64,000 nt of DNA from an uncultured Mesonia sp. (lineage in GTDB: Bacteria > Bacteroidota > Bacteroidia > Flavobacteriales > Flavobacteriaceae). A model generated the notes under the pieces. That model did no database searches and was not told where the DNA came from. It saw only the letters and a program-made list of their open reading frames with translations. Below, one piece after another: positions 43,917-52,994 of the stretch; the first letter of the stretch is position 1, and each line of letters begins with the position of its first letter. The stretch lies in the NCBI GenBank assembly GCA_947494545.1, contig CANLVH010000003.1, positions 124,001-188,000 of the forward strand, given 5' to 3'. The position numbers and the translations under genes were made by a program.

Positions 43917-43932
43917 CAAATATACAAATTTA
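43917..43932 (-). promoter_or_regulatory. Two adjacent -7 elements upstream of plsC-like gene
   Basis: On the - strand TAAATTTG is followed directly by TATATTTG; both match TAnnTTTG. They lie 28-44 nt before the ATG. Confidence 0.55.
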
Positions 43933-43936
43933 CGCA

Positions 43937-44581
43937 TTAAAGTACGGTCTTAAGCAAAAGTCGTACTTCATTTAACATCATTCCGGTGGCGCCCCAAACT
44001 ACGTGCTGATTAAGTAAAAATCCCGGCACTTCTACATTTTTAGCATAAGATGTAGTAACATTTTGAGAAGTTAAACTTTCTTTTTTTAAAAAATCAGTAA
44101 GTTTTACTTCTAAAATTTGTTCTACTTCAGATTCTTGACGTTTAAAATTTGGTGTATGGTTGCAATGCCCCAAGAACGGTTGTACCCAAAAATTAGATGG
44201 TGGAATATAGATTTTAGTCAGCTTTTTTACCACTTGAATATTAGAGGGTTGGACACCAACTTCTTCATAAGTTTCGCGTATAGCGGTTTCTTGTAAATCT
44301 TTATCTATGTGCTCTGCCCTGCCTCCGGGAAAACCAATTTGTGCCGAGTGAACACCTTTGTAGGTTTTTCTAAGAATTAGCACAATACGGGTTTCGGCTT
44401 GTTTATCTGGATAAAAAAGTGCCATTACCCCGGCATACTTAGGATTTTTTTCGGCAAAATTTACTTGTTTTAACTCGTTGGCACGAAACTTTGGCGACAA
44501 TTCTAAATGTGCTTTCTCTCCAAAAAGATCTATTTTTTCTATTTTTGGAATATATTTTTTAAATTCTGAAAATGTCATCAC
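43937..44581 (-). CDS. Nudix hydrolase, CoA pyrophosphatase-like (NudL)
   Basis: A 214-aa Nudix hydrolase of the CoA-diphosphatase group. The Nudix box reads FPGGRAEHIDKD followed by ETAIRETYEEVGV (about 96-121), with the REXXEEXG core intact; the upstream VLILRKTYKGVHSAQIGFPGG wording is typical of NudL, which splits coenzyme A to phosphopantetheine and 3',5'-ADP. Its start overlaps the start of the divergent cyclophilin gene by 10 bp (second Met at 44578 would leave 7 bp), so each gene's promoter must lie inside the other's coding region. Confidence 0.88.
   Translation of the reverse strand: MMTFSEFKKYIPKIEKIDLFGEKAHLELSPKFRANELKQVNFAEKNPKYAGVMALFYPDKQAETRIVLILRKTYKGVHSAQIGFPGGRAEHIDKDLQETAIRETYEEVGVQPSNIQVVKKLTKIYIPPSNFWVQPFLGHCNHTPNFKRQESEVEQILEVKLTDFLKKESLTSQNVTTSYAKNVEVPGFLLNQHVVWGATGMMLNEVRLLLKTVL
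44540..44547 (+). promoter_or_regulatory. -7 element of the cyclophilin gene inside the Nudix gene
   Basis: TATTTTTG, exact TAnnTTTG, 24 nt before the ATG at 44572, within codons of the - strand Nudix gene. Confidence 0.55.
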
Positions 44582-45330
44582 TAAAATTCATTATACCGGT
44601 AATTAGCATTTTATTTTTTTTGGGAATGTGCAGTTGTGAAGATACTAAAAATACCGCTCCCGAAAAGAAGAAAATTTTAAAAGAAAAAAAACAAGCTGAA
44701 CAAGAAAAACGTACAGATAGTATTTTAAATAGTATAAAAATCCCTGCCGGGGGAAAAAGCAAGGTAGACATTGCCGCAATAGAAACCATAGAACAAGAAG
44801 AACTCATTCCTTTTCTAACGCAATACGGTAAAGAAAACCCAGAAACAAAAGTACTTATAGAAACCCCGTTTGGAGATATAAAAGTACAGTTATATAAAGA
44901 CACGCCCTTGCACCGCGCTAATTTTATACGTTTAGTAAAAATGGGATATTTTGATACTACATTTTTTCATAGAGTTTCTAAAGATTTTGTAATTCAAGGT
45001 GGCAATAGCGATCGTACTGCAGCTAGTAAAATTAGAGGTAAAGTTGGCTCGTTTTTAATACCAAGCGAGTTTGAAGCCGGACATACCCATACCAGAGGTG
45101 CGTTTGGTGCGGCAAAATATAGCGAACAAAATGTTAGCAATGCTTCCAGTCCGTTTGAGTTTTATATTGTACAAGGCAAGCGTGGCGCCCATCATATAGA
45201 TAACGAACATACGGTTTTTGGTAGGGTTATTAGCGGAATGGATGTGGTAGACAAAATTGCACAAGTAGAAGTAGATGACAAAGAATGGCCACGAGAAAAT
45301 GTAGATATAGATATTAAAGTTTTGGACTAA
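44572..45330 (+). CDS. Cyclophilin-type peptidyl-prolyl isomerase lipoprotein
   Basis: A 252-aa lipoprotein (hydrophobic N-terminus ending GMCSC; Cys20 or Cys22 is the anchor) with a charged linker and a cyclophilin domain (about 100-252). Catalytic-core segments are FFHRVSKDFVIQGG (F/R of the active site) and the AAKYSEQNVSNASSPFEFYIV region, with HTVFGRVISGMDVVDKI downstream. It would catalyse proline isomerisation during folding of exported proteins. The 3' end overlaps the convergent TRIC-type gene by 17 bp. Confidence 0.92.
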   Translation: MSSLKFIIPVISILFFLGMCSCEDTKNTAPEKKKILKEKKQAEQEKRTDSILNSIKIPAGGKSKVDIAAIETIEQEELIPFLTQYGKENPETKVLIETPFGDIKVQLYKDTPLHRANFIRLVKMGYFDTTFFHRVSKDFVIQGGNSDRTAASKIRGKVGSFLIPSEFEAGHTHTRGAFGAAKYSEQNVSNASSPFEFYIVQGKRGAHHIDNEHTVFGRVISGMDVVDKIAQVEVDDKEWPRENVDIDIKVLD

Positions 45331-45943
45331 TATCTTCTTGTTTATACACAGATGGTAAACGCAGTTTAAAAATTACAGCCAAAGTACGCATTGTCATAAC
45401 AACCAGCCCTGAAATGGTAAACACCCAAAAATCTCCTAAACTGGTATTTAACAATAAAAAATAAACCAAACCGCCTAAAATACAAGCGGTGGCGTAAATT
45501 TCTTTATGCCGAAATATCACGGGAATATCGTTGCATAAAATATCCCTGATTACGCCGCCAAAACAAGCAGTCATTGTGCCAATAGCAATACAAATAATTG
45601 CAGGAAAGCCTGCTGCCAGACCTTTTTCTATACCTAAAACAGTATAAAGACCAATGCCAATAGTATCAAATAAAAATAACGAACGTCTAAAATAGACCAG
45701 TTTTTTCCGGAAAACTATTGCAAAAATAACCGTTGCAATAATAACGTGCACATATACCAAATTGCGCATCCAGGCTACGGGAAAACCTATTAAGATATCG
45801 CGTAAAGTACCGCCGCCCACAGAGGTTACAAAAGCAATAATTAAAATGCCAAATAAATCCATGCGCTTATTCATAGAAGCTAAAACTCCAGATATAGAAA
45901 AAGCAATTACCCCTAAGATGTCTAAAAATAATAAATAATTCAT
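45314..45943 (-). CDS. Trimeric intracellular cation channel family protein (UPF0126)
   Basis: A 209-aa membrane protein of the UPF0126/TRIC family with about seven helices arranged as two repeated units, each holding the GG(T/V) signature: TSVGGGTLRDILIG (about 41-54) and CFGGVIRDILCN (about 128-139). Structures of prokaryotic relatives show homotrimeric K+ channels, one pore per subunit. It starts 8 nt after the RDD gene stop on the same strand (likely one transcript) and its end overlaps the cyclophilin gene. Confidence 0.92.
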   Translation of the reverse strand: MNYLLFLDILGVIAFSISGVLASMNKRMDLFGILIIAFVTSVGGGTLRDILIGFPVAWMRNLVYVHVIIATVIFAIVFRKKLVYFRRSLFLFDTIGIGLYTVLGIEKGLAAGFPAIICIAIGTMTACFGGVIRDILCNDIPVIFRHKEIYATACILGGLVYFLLLNTSLGDFWVFTISGLVVMTMRTLAVIFKLRLPSVYKQEDISPKL

Positions 45944-45951
45944 CTGTAATT

Positions 45952-46662
45952 TTATTGCGTATAGAAGTTATAATCTGTGATTACTTTTTCTATAAATATT
46001 ACCGGTTTTTCTTTTGGTTCAATTTCCAACTTACTAGTAATTTGCCTATGAAGTGCTAAAATTACAGCATTGTTACGATTGCGTTTAGCTTCCGTAAAGA
46101 TATTTTTTATGCTTTGAATATCCTTATCGGAAAAAAGGGTTACTTGCGGATATTGTGGCTTATAATCTGCTGGCACATCTACCACCAATGTTTTATGAAA
46201 CGAACTGGAATCCCGTTCTGAAATTACAGTGGTTTGCGCTGCCAAATCTCCCAGACGTTGACCTTTTCCGTTAAGCAAAATTGTAACAATTGCCACCGCC
46301 CCAGAGGTTATACTTATATCTATAATTCTTAGTAACCAGCGCACCAAATAATTGGAAAAAGAAGGTTTGCTACCATCTAGTTTTACTACTCTAATTTTCA
46401 TGACTGCTTTTCCTAAAGATTGTCCGTTATTAAAAGTTTCCCAAAGCAGGTGGTACAAAAAAATAGGAAGTCCAAAAATAAGGATGCTAACCCATCTTTG
46501 AGAAAGGTTTATCTCTACACCTCTTAAGGCTAAAACCAAAATGGTGTTAAATGCAAGAAGAATTAAAACATCTACTAAAAAAGCCAAGACTCTATCGCCT
46601 ATATTGGCTACATTTTGATTTATCCTAACATTTTGCGCGGTTTCTATTTGAAAATTATCCAT
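45952..46662 (-). CDS. RDD family membrane protein
   Basis: A 236-aa protein with an RDD domain (about 15-150): three membrane helices with the family's GDRVLAFLVDVLILLAF at the first helix and NGQSLGKAVMKIRVVKLDG between helices two and three, and RWLLRIID after it. The C-terminal 85 residues are cytoplasmic and charged. RDD proteins are frequent partners of MoxR/DUF58/SpoIIM clusters, and the divergent SpoIIM gene (37 nt away) begins exactly such a cluster here. Function unknown; some relatives act in ion exchange or solute transport. Confidence 0.9.
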   Translation of the reverse strand: MDNFQIETAQNVRINQNVANIGDRVLAFLVDVLILLAFNTILVLALRGVEINLSQRWVSILIFGLPIFLYHLLWETFNNGQSLGKAVMKIRVVKLDGSKPSFSNYLVRWLLRIIDISITSGAVAIVTILLNGKGQRLGDLAAQTTVISERDSSSFHKTLVVDVPADYKPQYPQVTLFSDKDIQSIKNIFTEAKRNRNNAVILALHRQITSKLEIEPKEKPVIFIEKVITDYNFYTQ

Positions 46663-46699
46663 TAAATATGTTTCTTTGACAAGCTATAATACAACTAAT

Positions 46700-47674
46700 A
46701 TGCGCGAGGCGGTTTTTGTACGACAAAATAAGGACAAATGGTTAAAATTTGAAAATGTTCTGTACAATAATATAAAAATTTCCCCAGATGAGCTTTCTTC
46801 GTTGTATTTAGAAGTTTCTGACCATCTTAGTTATGCGCAAACTTTTTATCCGCAAAGCAATACTACGCAGTATTTAAACAAATTAGCCCGGCAAGCCCAC
46901 CAAAAAATTTATACCACAAAAAAAGAGTCTAAAAAAACCTTTTGGTCCTTTTTCAGTAAAGATTTTCCGTTGTTTTTTTATAGTTATCAAAAAGAGCTTT
47001 TAATTGCTTTTTTAATCTTTGCCACTTTTAGTATAATTGGAGCCTATTCTGCAGCTACAGACACTGCTTTTGTGCGCGCTATTATGGGAGATGCTTACGT
47101 AAATATGACTTTAGACAATATTGCCAAAAACGACCCGATGGCGGTTTACAAAAAAATGGGAGAAGTAGATATGTTTTTAGGCATTACGGTAAATAATATA
47201 AAAGTAGCTTTAACCACTTTTGTTTTAGGAATTTTAGTTGGTTTGGGCACCGTTTTTTCGCTTATGCAAAATGCTGTGATGCTGGGTGCTTTTCAATATT
47301 TTTTTCACGAACAAGGCTTGCTGTGGGAGTCTGTTAGAACCATCTGGATTCACGGTACTATAGAAATTTCTGTAATTATAATTGCGGGTTGTGCTGGGCT
47401 TGTAGTGGGTAAAAGCATCTTGTTTCCCGGCACTTTTACCAGATTGCAATCTTTTATAAACGGCGTAAAAGCTGGTATTAAAATAGTAGTTAGTACCATA
47501 CCGTTTTTTATTATAGCCGGATTTTTAGAAGGTTTTGTTACCAGACTTACACAAATGCCAGATTGGCTTTCTATATTAATTATAGGAAGTTCTTTGGCAT
47601 TTATTTTATTTTATTACGTAATTTATCCGCGTTACTTATACCAACAAACTTTAAAAAATGAATCAACCCAATAA
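46700..47674 (+). CDS. Stage II sporulation protein M family (DUF95) membrane protein
   Basis: A 324-aa membrane protein of the SpoIIM/DUF95 family: cytoplasmic N-terminal domain (1-95, MREAVFVRQNKDKWLKFE) and about six helices with the conserved VNNIKVALTTFVLGILVGLGT and WIHGTIEISVIIIAGCAGL segments. In Bacillus SpoIIM belongs to the engulfment machinery; in non-sporulating bacteria it is linked to MoxR-type chaperone clusters, as here. I use ATG at 46700; a TTG at 46676 would start in the promoter region. Its end overlaps the next gene by 17 bp. Confidence 0.9.
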   Translation: MREAVFVRQNKDKWLKFENVLYNNIKISPDELSSLYLEVSDHLSYAQTFYPQSNTTQYLNKLARQAHQKIYTTKKESKKTFWSFFSKDFPLFFYSYQKELLIAFLIFATFSIIGAYSAATDTAFVRAIMGDAYVNMTLDNIAKNDPMAVYKKMGEVDMFLGITVNNIKVALTTFVLGILVGLGTVFSLMQNAVMLGAFQYFFHEQGLLWESVRTIWIHGTIEISVIIIAGCAGLVVGKSILFPGTFTRLQSFINGVKAGIKIVVSTIPFFIIAGFLEGFVTRLTQMPDWLSILIIGSSLAFILFYYVIYPRYLYQQTLKNESTQ

Positions 47675-48554
47675 AAAAATCCGCTTTAAGCGAGAACGTG
47701 AACTTGGCGAAGTCTTAGGAGATACTTTTGGCTTTATACGAGAAAACTATAAAATCTTATTAAAAACACTTTTTACCTATGTTGGCCCGGCTTATTTGGT
47801 ATTGGTATTTGCCATGGGTTTTTATGTGTTTACCACAGCAAAATCCGGGCAAGATTTTTTAAGTGTTTTAGACGTCGGAGCATCATCGGCTGGTAATGCT
47901 ACAGGATTTTTATCTAGCGTATTGGTTGGGATGATTTTTTTATTGTTTAGCGCTTGGGTCTATAATGCAATGTTGTTTGGCACGATAAATTTAATTATAA
48001 AAAGTTATATAAATAACGACGGAAAAATAGACAAAACAGAAGTAGAAAATAACCTAAACAAACAATGGCCACAATTTTTAGGACTTGGGTTTTTGGTAAG
48101 TATTTTTATATTTTTCGGGTTAACCTTATTTATTATTCCGGGAGTCTTTATTGCCGTTCCCTTTGCTTTGGTCTACTCTATAAAAATTTTTAAAAATTAT
48201 AGTATTGGCGAAAGTATTTCGTACAGTTTTAGTTTGGTTAAAAACAATTGGTGGATTAGCTTCTTAACCTTGGTAGTAATGATGCTATTATATTACCTAA
48301 TAAATATTATTTTTCAAGTACCGGCTATAATTTACTCGTTTATAAAAGTGTTTACAATGGCCAAAGAAGGCAGTATGGCAGACACCTCTTTTATGTTTGA
48401 TTGGGTTTATCTTAGCCTCTCTGTTTTAAGCAGTGCGGCGCAATATATTGTGTATATAATTGTAGTAATTAGCACTGTATTTATTTACTTTAACCTAGAC
48501 GAAAAGAAAAACGCTACCGGCACGTATGAAGACATAAGCAAGATTGGCCAATAA
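47658..48554 (+). CDS. Polytopic membrane protein of the MoxR cluster
   Basis: A 298-aa membrane protein with six predicted helices and an N-terminal basic cytoplasmic segment RFKRERELGEVLGDTFGFIRENYKILLK. The layout resembles the glycerophosphodiester phosphodiesterase membrane domain/DUF7544-like proteins that accompany SpoIIM, DUF4129 and MoxR genes in Bacteroidota. No catalytic residues can be named. Overlap with the upstream gene (17 bp) and a 6-nt gap downstream make it part of the operon. Confidence 0.82.
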   Translation: MNQPNKKIRFKRERELGEVLGDTFGFIRENYKILLKTLFTYVGPAYLVLVFAMGFYVFTTAKSGQDFLSVLDVGASSAGNATGFLSSVLVGMIFLLFSAWVYNAMLFGTINLIIKSYINNDGKIDKTEVENNLNKQWPQFLGLGFLVSIFIFFGLTLFIIPGVFIAVPFALVYSIKIFKNYSIGESISYSFSLVKNNWWISFLTLVVMMLLYYLINIIFQVPAIIYSFIKVFTMAKEGSMADTSFMFDWVYLSLSVLSSAAQYIVYIIVVISTVFIYFNLDEKKNATGTYEDISKIGQ

Positions 48555-48560
48555 AAAAGT

Positions 48561-49310
48561 ATGAAACAAGTAGTTATTATTTTTTTGTTTTTACTGAAAC
48601 TTTCCGCTATTAGCGCACAAGTAAACCCAGACAGTTTACAATATGATAGGCAACAGCATTTGCAACCCGTATCTTTTGATGCCGAAGATTTAATTGCTTA
48701 TAAAATAGACAAAGCATTTAACTATCAAGAAGCAGATACCGCCATAAGCTGGTGGGAGAGTTTTAAAAACTGGCTTGGTCAAATCTGGATGAGCTTTTGG
48801 CAATGGCTTTTTGGCGATTTTCAAGCAGGTAGTTTCGTTGCTTTTTTAGTAACGTATTTGCCCTATTTAATCTTATTGACCATTGTAAGTTTTGCAATTT
48901 ATCTTTTTGTAAAAGCAAATCCCGGAAAAGAGTTTCTAGAAAGTAGAGAAAAAGGAAAAACTTTTTTAAGCGAAGAAGAAAAAATTATAGAAAAAGACGA
49001 TATAAATAGCTTAATAAACAAAGCTTTGGCAAAAAAAAATTACCGTTTAGCAGTGCGTTATTATTATTTATTAATTTTAAAAAAGCTTAAAGAAAACAAA
49101 TATATAGATTACCAATACCAAAAAACCAATACAGATTATTTGGCAGAAATTCAGTCAAAAAATTTACAACAGCAATTTTACAGCATTACCCATTTATATG
49201 AATATATCTGGTATGGCGATTTTACAGTAAACCATAACCAGTATAAAATGGCAGAAGTAGATTTTAAAAAAATAGAGGCAACTTTAAATAAAACTTCGCG
49301 CAATGGGTAA
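48561..49310 (+). CDS. DUF4129 domain protein of the MoxR cluster
   Basis: A 249-aa protein with a signal peptide (1-20), a short extracytoplasmic part, one membrane helix (about 92-113) and a cytoplasmic DUF4129 domain in the last 110 residues, recognisable by KNYRLAVRYYYLLILKKL and the closing YEYIWYGDFTVNHNQY. DUF4129 is related to the C-terminal part of bacterial transglutaminase-like proteins and occurs with MoxR and DUF58. Overlaps the next gene by 8 bp. Confidence 0.88.
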   Translation: MKQVVIIFLFLLKLSAISAQVNPDSLQYDRQQHLQPVSFDAEDLIAYKIDKAFNYQEADTAISWWESFKNWLGQIWMSFWQWLFGDFQAGSFVAFLVTYLPYLILLTIVSFAIYLFVKANPGKEFLESREKGKTFLSEEEKIIEKDDINSLINKALAKKNYRLAVRYYYLLILKKLKENKYIDYQYQKTNTDYLAEIQSKNLQQQFYSITHLYEYIWYGDFTVNHNQYKMAEVDFKKIEATLNKTSRNG

Positions 49311-50508
49311 AACATATAAACTTTTATTACTTAGTTTTTTGCTGGTTTTAGGCTTTATTTTTTATTTAGAAGCCAGCAAACCAACTCCTATAAATTGGTA
49401 TCCCAGTTACGCAAATACAGATAAAATTCCACTAGGCAGTTTGGTTTTATTTGAAAGTCTGCAAGAAACAAGTTTTAAGTTAGAGGAAGTCAATAATCCG
49501 CCTTATCAATTTTTACAAGAGCACGAAAATTTACAAGGCAATTATTTTTTCTTAAACAACAACTTATTTTTAGATAAAGCCGAACTAAAAAAAATGCTAA
49601 ACTGGGTGCAAGACGGCAATACGCTTTTTTTGGCCGCCAACAATTTTTCTAATGCACTTTTAGACACATTACAGCTAGAAGTAAAAACCAAACGCTCGCT
49701 TAACAAAGTAAAGACCCTCCCCTATTTTAATTTTACGCATCCAGATTTAAAAGCCGACAAAGCATTTGCTTTTAATAGAGATAGAGAGTTAGTTTTTTTT
49801 AGTAAAATAGATACCAGTAAGCATAAAATTTTAGGTCTTGCCTCGTTAGCGTTGAAAGACGATAAGTTAAAAGACTCTTTAGTAAACTTTTTAGAAGCCC
49901 CTTTCGGGGAAGGAAAAATTCTGTTACATACCAATCCGGAATTGTTTAGTAATTACTTTATGCTTTCTGAAAACAATTATCGCTACGCAAAAAATGCCTT
50001 AGCTTATTTGTCTCCGCAAAAAAGCTTATTTTGGGATAATTACTATAAAAGCGGGAAAGCAATACAAACTTCTCCTTTGTATATTTTACTGAATAATCGT
50101 TACTTAAAATGGGCTTATTATACCATAATTTTAGGCGCATTTTTATTTATCTATTTTGAAGGAAAACGCAAACAAAAAAGTATACCGGTAATACCAGCTT
50201 TACAAAACCGCACTTACGAATATACGCGTACCATTGCAGGAATGTATTTAGAGCACAAAAAACACAAAGCAATTGCGCAAAAACAAATCAATCAATTTTA
50301 TGCTTATTTGCGGGAAGAATTTCGTTTAGAAATAAATAAAGACAACAAAATAGATGCTTCTAAGATAGCCGCGCAAACCGGTGTAGAAATAGAGTTGACC
50401 CAGAAATTATTTAATTTGATAGATACAATTGTATCTGCCCAAGAAATAAACCAAAACCAATTACAACTGCTAACCCAAACCATAACAAAATTTAAAAAAC
50501 AAATCTAA
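49303..50508 (+). CDS. DUF4350 domain protein of the MoxR cluster
   Basis: A 401-aa membrane-anchored protein: first helix at 5-22, a DUF4350/glutamine-amidotransferase-like extracytoplasmic domain (about 35-240; NPPYQFLQEH, WVQDGNTLFLAANNFS and LFSNYFM segments), a second helix (about 268-285) and a cytoplasmic tail. No catalytic cysteine of true amidotransferases is evident, as in other DUF4350 proteins. Stop and next start share TAATG, so expression is coupled with the MoxR ATPase. Confidence 0.85.
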   Translation: MGKTYKLLLLSFLLVLGFIFYLEASKPTPINWYPSYANTDKIPLGSLVLFESLQETSFKLEEVNNPPYQFLQEHENLQGNYFFLNNNLFLDKAELKKMLNWVQDGNTLFLAANNFSNALLDTLQLEVKTKRSLNKVKTLPYFNFTHPDLKADKAFAFNRDRELVFFSKIDTSKHKILGLASLALKDDKLKDSLVNFLEAPFGEGKILLHTNPELFSNYFMLSENNYRYAKNALAYLSPQKSLFWDNYYKSGKAIQTSPLYILLNNRYLKWAYYTIILGAFLFIYFEGKRKQKSIPVIPALQNRTYEYTRTIAGMYLEHKKHKAIAQKQINQFYAYLREEFRLEINKDNKIDASKIAAQTGVEIELTQKLFNLIDTIVSAQEINQNQLQLLTQTITKFKKQI

Positions 50509-51506
50509 TGGAAACAGAAGAAAACCAAAGCGCTAGCAATATTAATTTCGATTCGCGCATTCCGCTAGAAGAACTGCAACAAGCCGTAGAAAACTTAAAA
50601 AAACAGTTGGCAAACGTAATTATTGGCCAAAAAGATTTTGTAGAACTTCTAATAGTTGGTATGCTTGCAGATGGTCACGTTTTAATAGAAGGCGTGCCGG
50701 GTATTGCTAAAACTATTACGGCAAAACTTTTTGCAAAATCTGTACAAACCAATTTTAGCAGAATACAATTTACGCCAGATTTAATGCCTAGTGATATTTT
50801 AGGTACTTCTGTGCTTAACCAAGCCTCTGAATTTGAATTTAAACCCGGTCCTATTTTTTCTAACATTATTTTAATAGACGAAATTAACCGCGCCCCGGCA
50901 AAAACTCAAGCTGCCCTTTTTGAGGTTATGGAAGAGCGCCAAATTACCATAGACAGTAAACGGCATACAATGCAAAAGCCTTTTATGGTTCTAGCTACCC
51001 AAAACCCAATAGAGCAAGAAGGCACGTATGCTTTACCGGAAGCTCAATTAGATAGGTTTTTGTTTAAAATAAATGTAGAATATCCTTCTTTAGAAGAAGA
51101 AATACAAATCCTAGAATCGCACCATCAAAGAAAAGAAAAGCAAGCAACAGATATGGTAGAAGCTGTGCTTTCACCAGAATTGCTAGAGAAGTTTAAACAA
51201 CAAATACACGAGATAAAAATAGAGCCTAAAATCTTAAATTATATCGCGGCAGTTGTAGACAAAACCAGAAGTCATGCGCATTTATTTTTGGGTGCTTCGC
51301 CACGGGCCAGCATTGCCATTATGAGAGCAGCCAAAGTTTTTGCTGCCATACAAGCCAGAGATTTTGTAACACCGGAGGATGTAAAAAAAGCACTAAACCC
51401 AGTTTTAGGCCATCGTATTTTGTTAGCTCCTGAGCGTGAGATGGAAGGTATAAAACCCGAACAAGTTGTAGAGATGATTACCCAATCTGTAGAAATTCCT
51501 AGATAA
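50508..51506 (+). CDS. MoxR family AAA+ ATPase
   Basis: A 332-aa AAA+ chaperone-like ATPase of the MoxR group. Walker A reads GVPGIAKT (about 62-69), Walker B ILIDEINRA (about 122-130), sensor 1 LATQNP (about 164-169), and sensor 2 lies in the SPRASI region (265-270). MoxR proteins help assemble or activate membrane or metal-containing complexes, usually together with a DUF58 partner with a von Willebrand-like fold, which is the next gene (TAATG overlap). The exact client is unknown; the four membrane proteins upstream are the best candidates. Confidence 0.95.
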   Translation: METEENQSASNINFDSRIPLEELQQAVENLKKQLANVIIGQKDFVELLIVGMLADGHVLIEGVPGIAKTITAKLFAKSVQTNFSRIQFTPDLMPSDILGTSVLNQASEFEFKPGPIFSNIILIDEINRAPAKTQAALFEVMEERQITIDSKRHTMQKPFMVLATQNPIEQEGTYALPEAQLDRFLFKINVEYPSLEEEIQILESHHQRKEKQATDMVEAVLSPELLEKFKQQIHEIKIEPKILNYIAAVVDKTRSHAHLFLGASPRASIAIMRAAKVFAAIQARDFVTPEDVKKALNPVLGHRILLAPEREMEGIKPEQVVEMITQSVEIPR

Positions 51507-52843
51507 TGAAGCTTTTAAGCTTTTTCAAATCGCTTTATTTACACCAAAATGTATATTTTGTACTTTTGGGCATTTCATTATTGTTTTTAATATCTTTTTG
51601 GCTGCCAACCATTTATCCCTATATCTGGCTTTTAGTTTTTGCTCTTTTAATTGTTTTGTTAACAGATGTCGGTGTTTTATACCAAGGTTCTAATTTTAAA
51701 GCAAAACGCAACTTGCCCGACAAGTTTTCTAATTCAGACGCAAATACCGTGGTGCTATCCTTACATAATAAGTACAACTTTCGCATTACTGCAGTCATTA
51801 TAGACGAGATACCGGTACAATTTCAAAAAAGAGACTTTTATAAAAGTATTGCATTGGAAGCTTCCGAAAAGAAAAAAACGCAATACTATTTAACTCCTGT
51901 AGAAAGAGGCGAATATTTTTTCGGAAAGTTAAATTGTTATATCACCACACCTTTACATTTAATAAAAAGACGCTATACTTTTTCTAAAAATCAACTGGTA
52001 AAAGTATATCCATCTTTTATACAAATGAGAAAGTATGATTTTTTAGCTTTTGATAAAAAATTAGCGCTAAGCGGACTAAAAAAAATTAGACGAATTGGCC
52101 ATACAATGGAGTTTGAACAAATAAAAGAATATGTTCAGGGCGATGATATTAGAACCGTAAATTGGAAAGCTACCGCAAAACACGGCGAGTTAATGGTAAA
52201 TCAATACCAAGACGAAAAATCACAACCAATTTACTGTCTTATAGATACTGGCCGCGTTATGCAAATGCCGTTTGAAAATTTAAGCCTTTTAGATTATGCC
52301 ATTAATTCCAGTTTGGCGTTTGCCAATATTGCGCTCAAAAAAGACGATAAAATTGGTATGTTTACTTTCTCTAATCAAATAGGAGATTTTGTTGGTGCTC
52401 AAAATAAAAAAACACACTTACAGCGCATTTTAAACGCTCTTTATAATATACAAACCAGGTTTTTAGATAGTGATTTTGGTTTACTTTATGCCGGTATTCA
52501 GCAAAAAATAAAACAGCGTAGTTTACTTTTGTTATATACCAATTTTGAGCATATAGGAGCTTTAGAACGCCAATTACCTTACTTAAAAGCAATTGCAAAA
52601 AAACACTTATTGCTGGTAGTATTTTTTGAAAATACAGAGATGGAAAAACTTAGCAAACAAGAACCAAACACGCTTAGAGAAATTTACGAACAAACCATTG
52701 CTACAGAATTTAGACAGGACAAAAAACAAATGCTTAGTTTATTGCAAAAACATGGAATTCAAGGTATTTTAAGCAAACCTCAAGAACTTAGTATAAATAC
52801 TATTAATAAATATTTAGAAATAAAAGCAAGAGGACTATTGTAA
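51506..52843 (+). CDS. DUF58 domain protein, MoxR partner
   Basis: A 445-aa protein with two membrane helices near the N-terminus (about 18-58) and the DUF58 domain. The diagnostic EYVQGDDIRTVNWKATAK segment (about 210-227) is followed by a von Willebrand A-like half with YCLIDTGRVM in place of the metal site DxSxS. It closes the operon. Such proteins are thought to bridge the MoxR ATPase to its membrane client. Confidence 0.93.
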   Translation: MKLLSFFKSLYLHQNVYFVLLGISLLFLISFWLPTIYPYIWLLVFALLIVLLTDVGVLYQGSNFKAKRNLPDKFSNSDANTVVLSLHNKYNFRITAVIIDEIPVQFQKRDFYKSIALEASEKKKTQYYLTPVERGEYFFGKLNCYITTPLHLIKRRYTFSKNQLVKVYPSFIQMRKYDFLAFDKKLALSGLKKIRRIGHTMEFEQIKEYVQGDDIRTVNWKATAKHGELMVNQYQDEKSQPIYCLIDTGRVMQMPFENLSLLDYAINSSLAFANIALKKDDKIGMFTFSNQIGDFVGAQNKKTHLQRILNALYNIQTRFLDSDFGLLYAGIQQKIKQRSLLLLYTNFEHIGALERQLPYLKAIAKKHLLLVVFFENTEMEKLSKQEPNTLREIYEQTIATEFRQDKKQMLSLLQKHGIQGILSKPQELSINTINKYLEIKARGLL

Positions 52844-52994
52844 TATTACCGGTAAACTAAGCACGAAACAAATTTAACCTGTCGTTATCTCGCCTATAAA
52901 AGTTAACATAAAAACGGTTTTTTATTTTTTTTAATGCAGCTCTAAATAAAAGTAATTAAATTAACGCTACCAATAATTTACAAACATAATAAGT

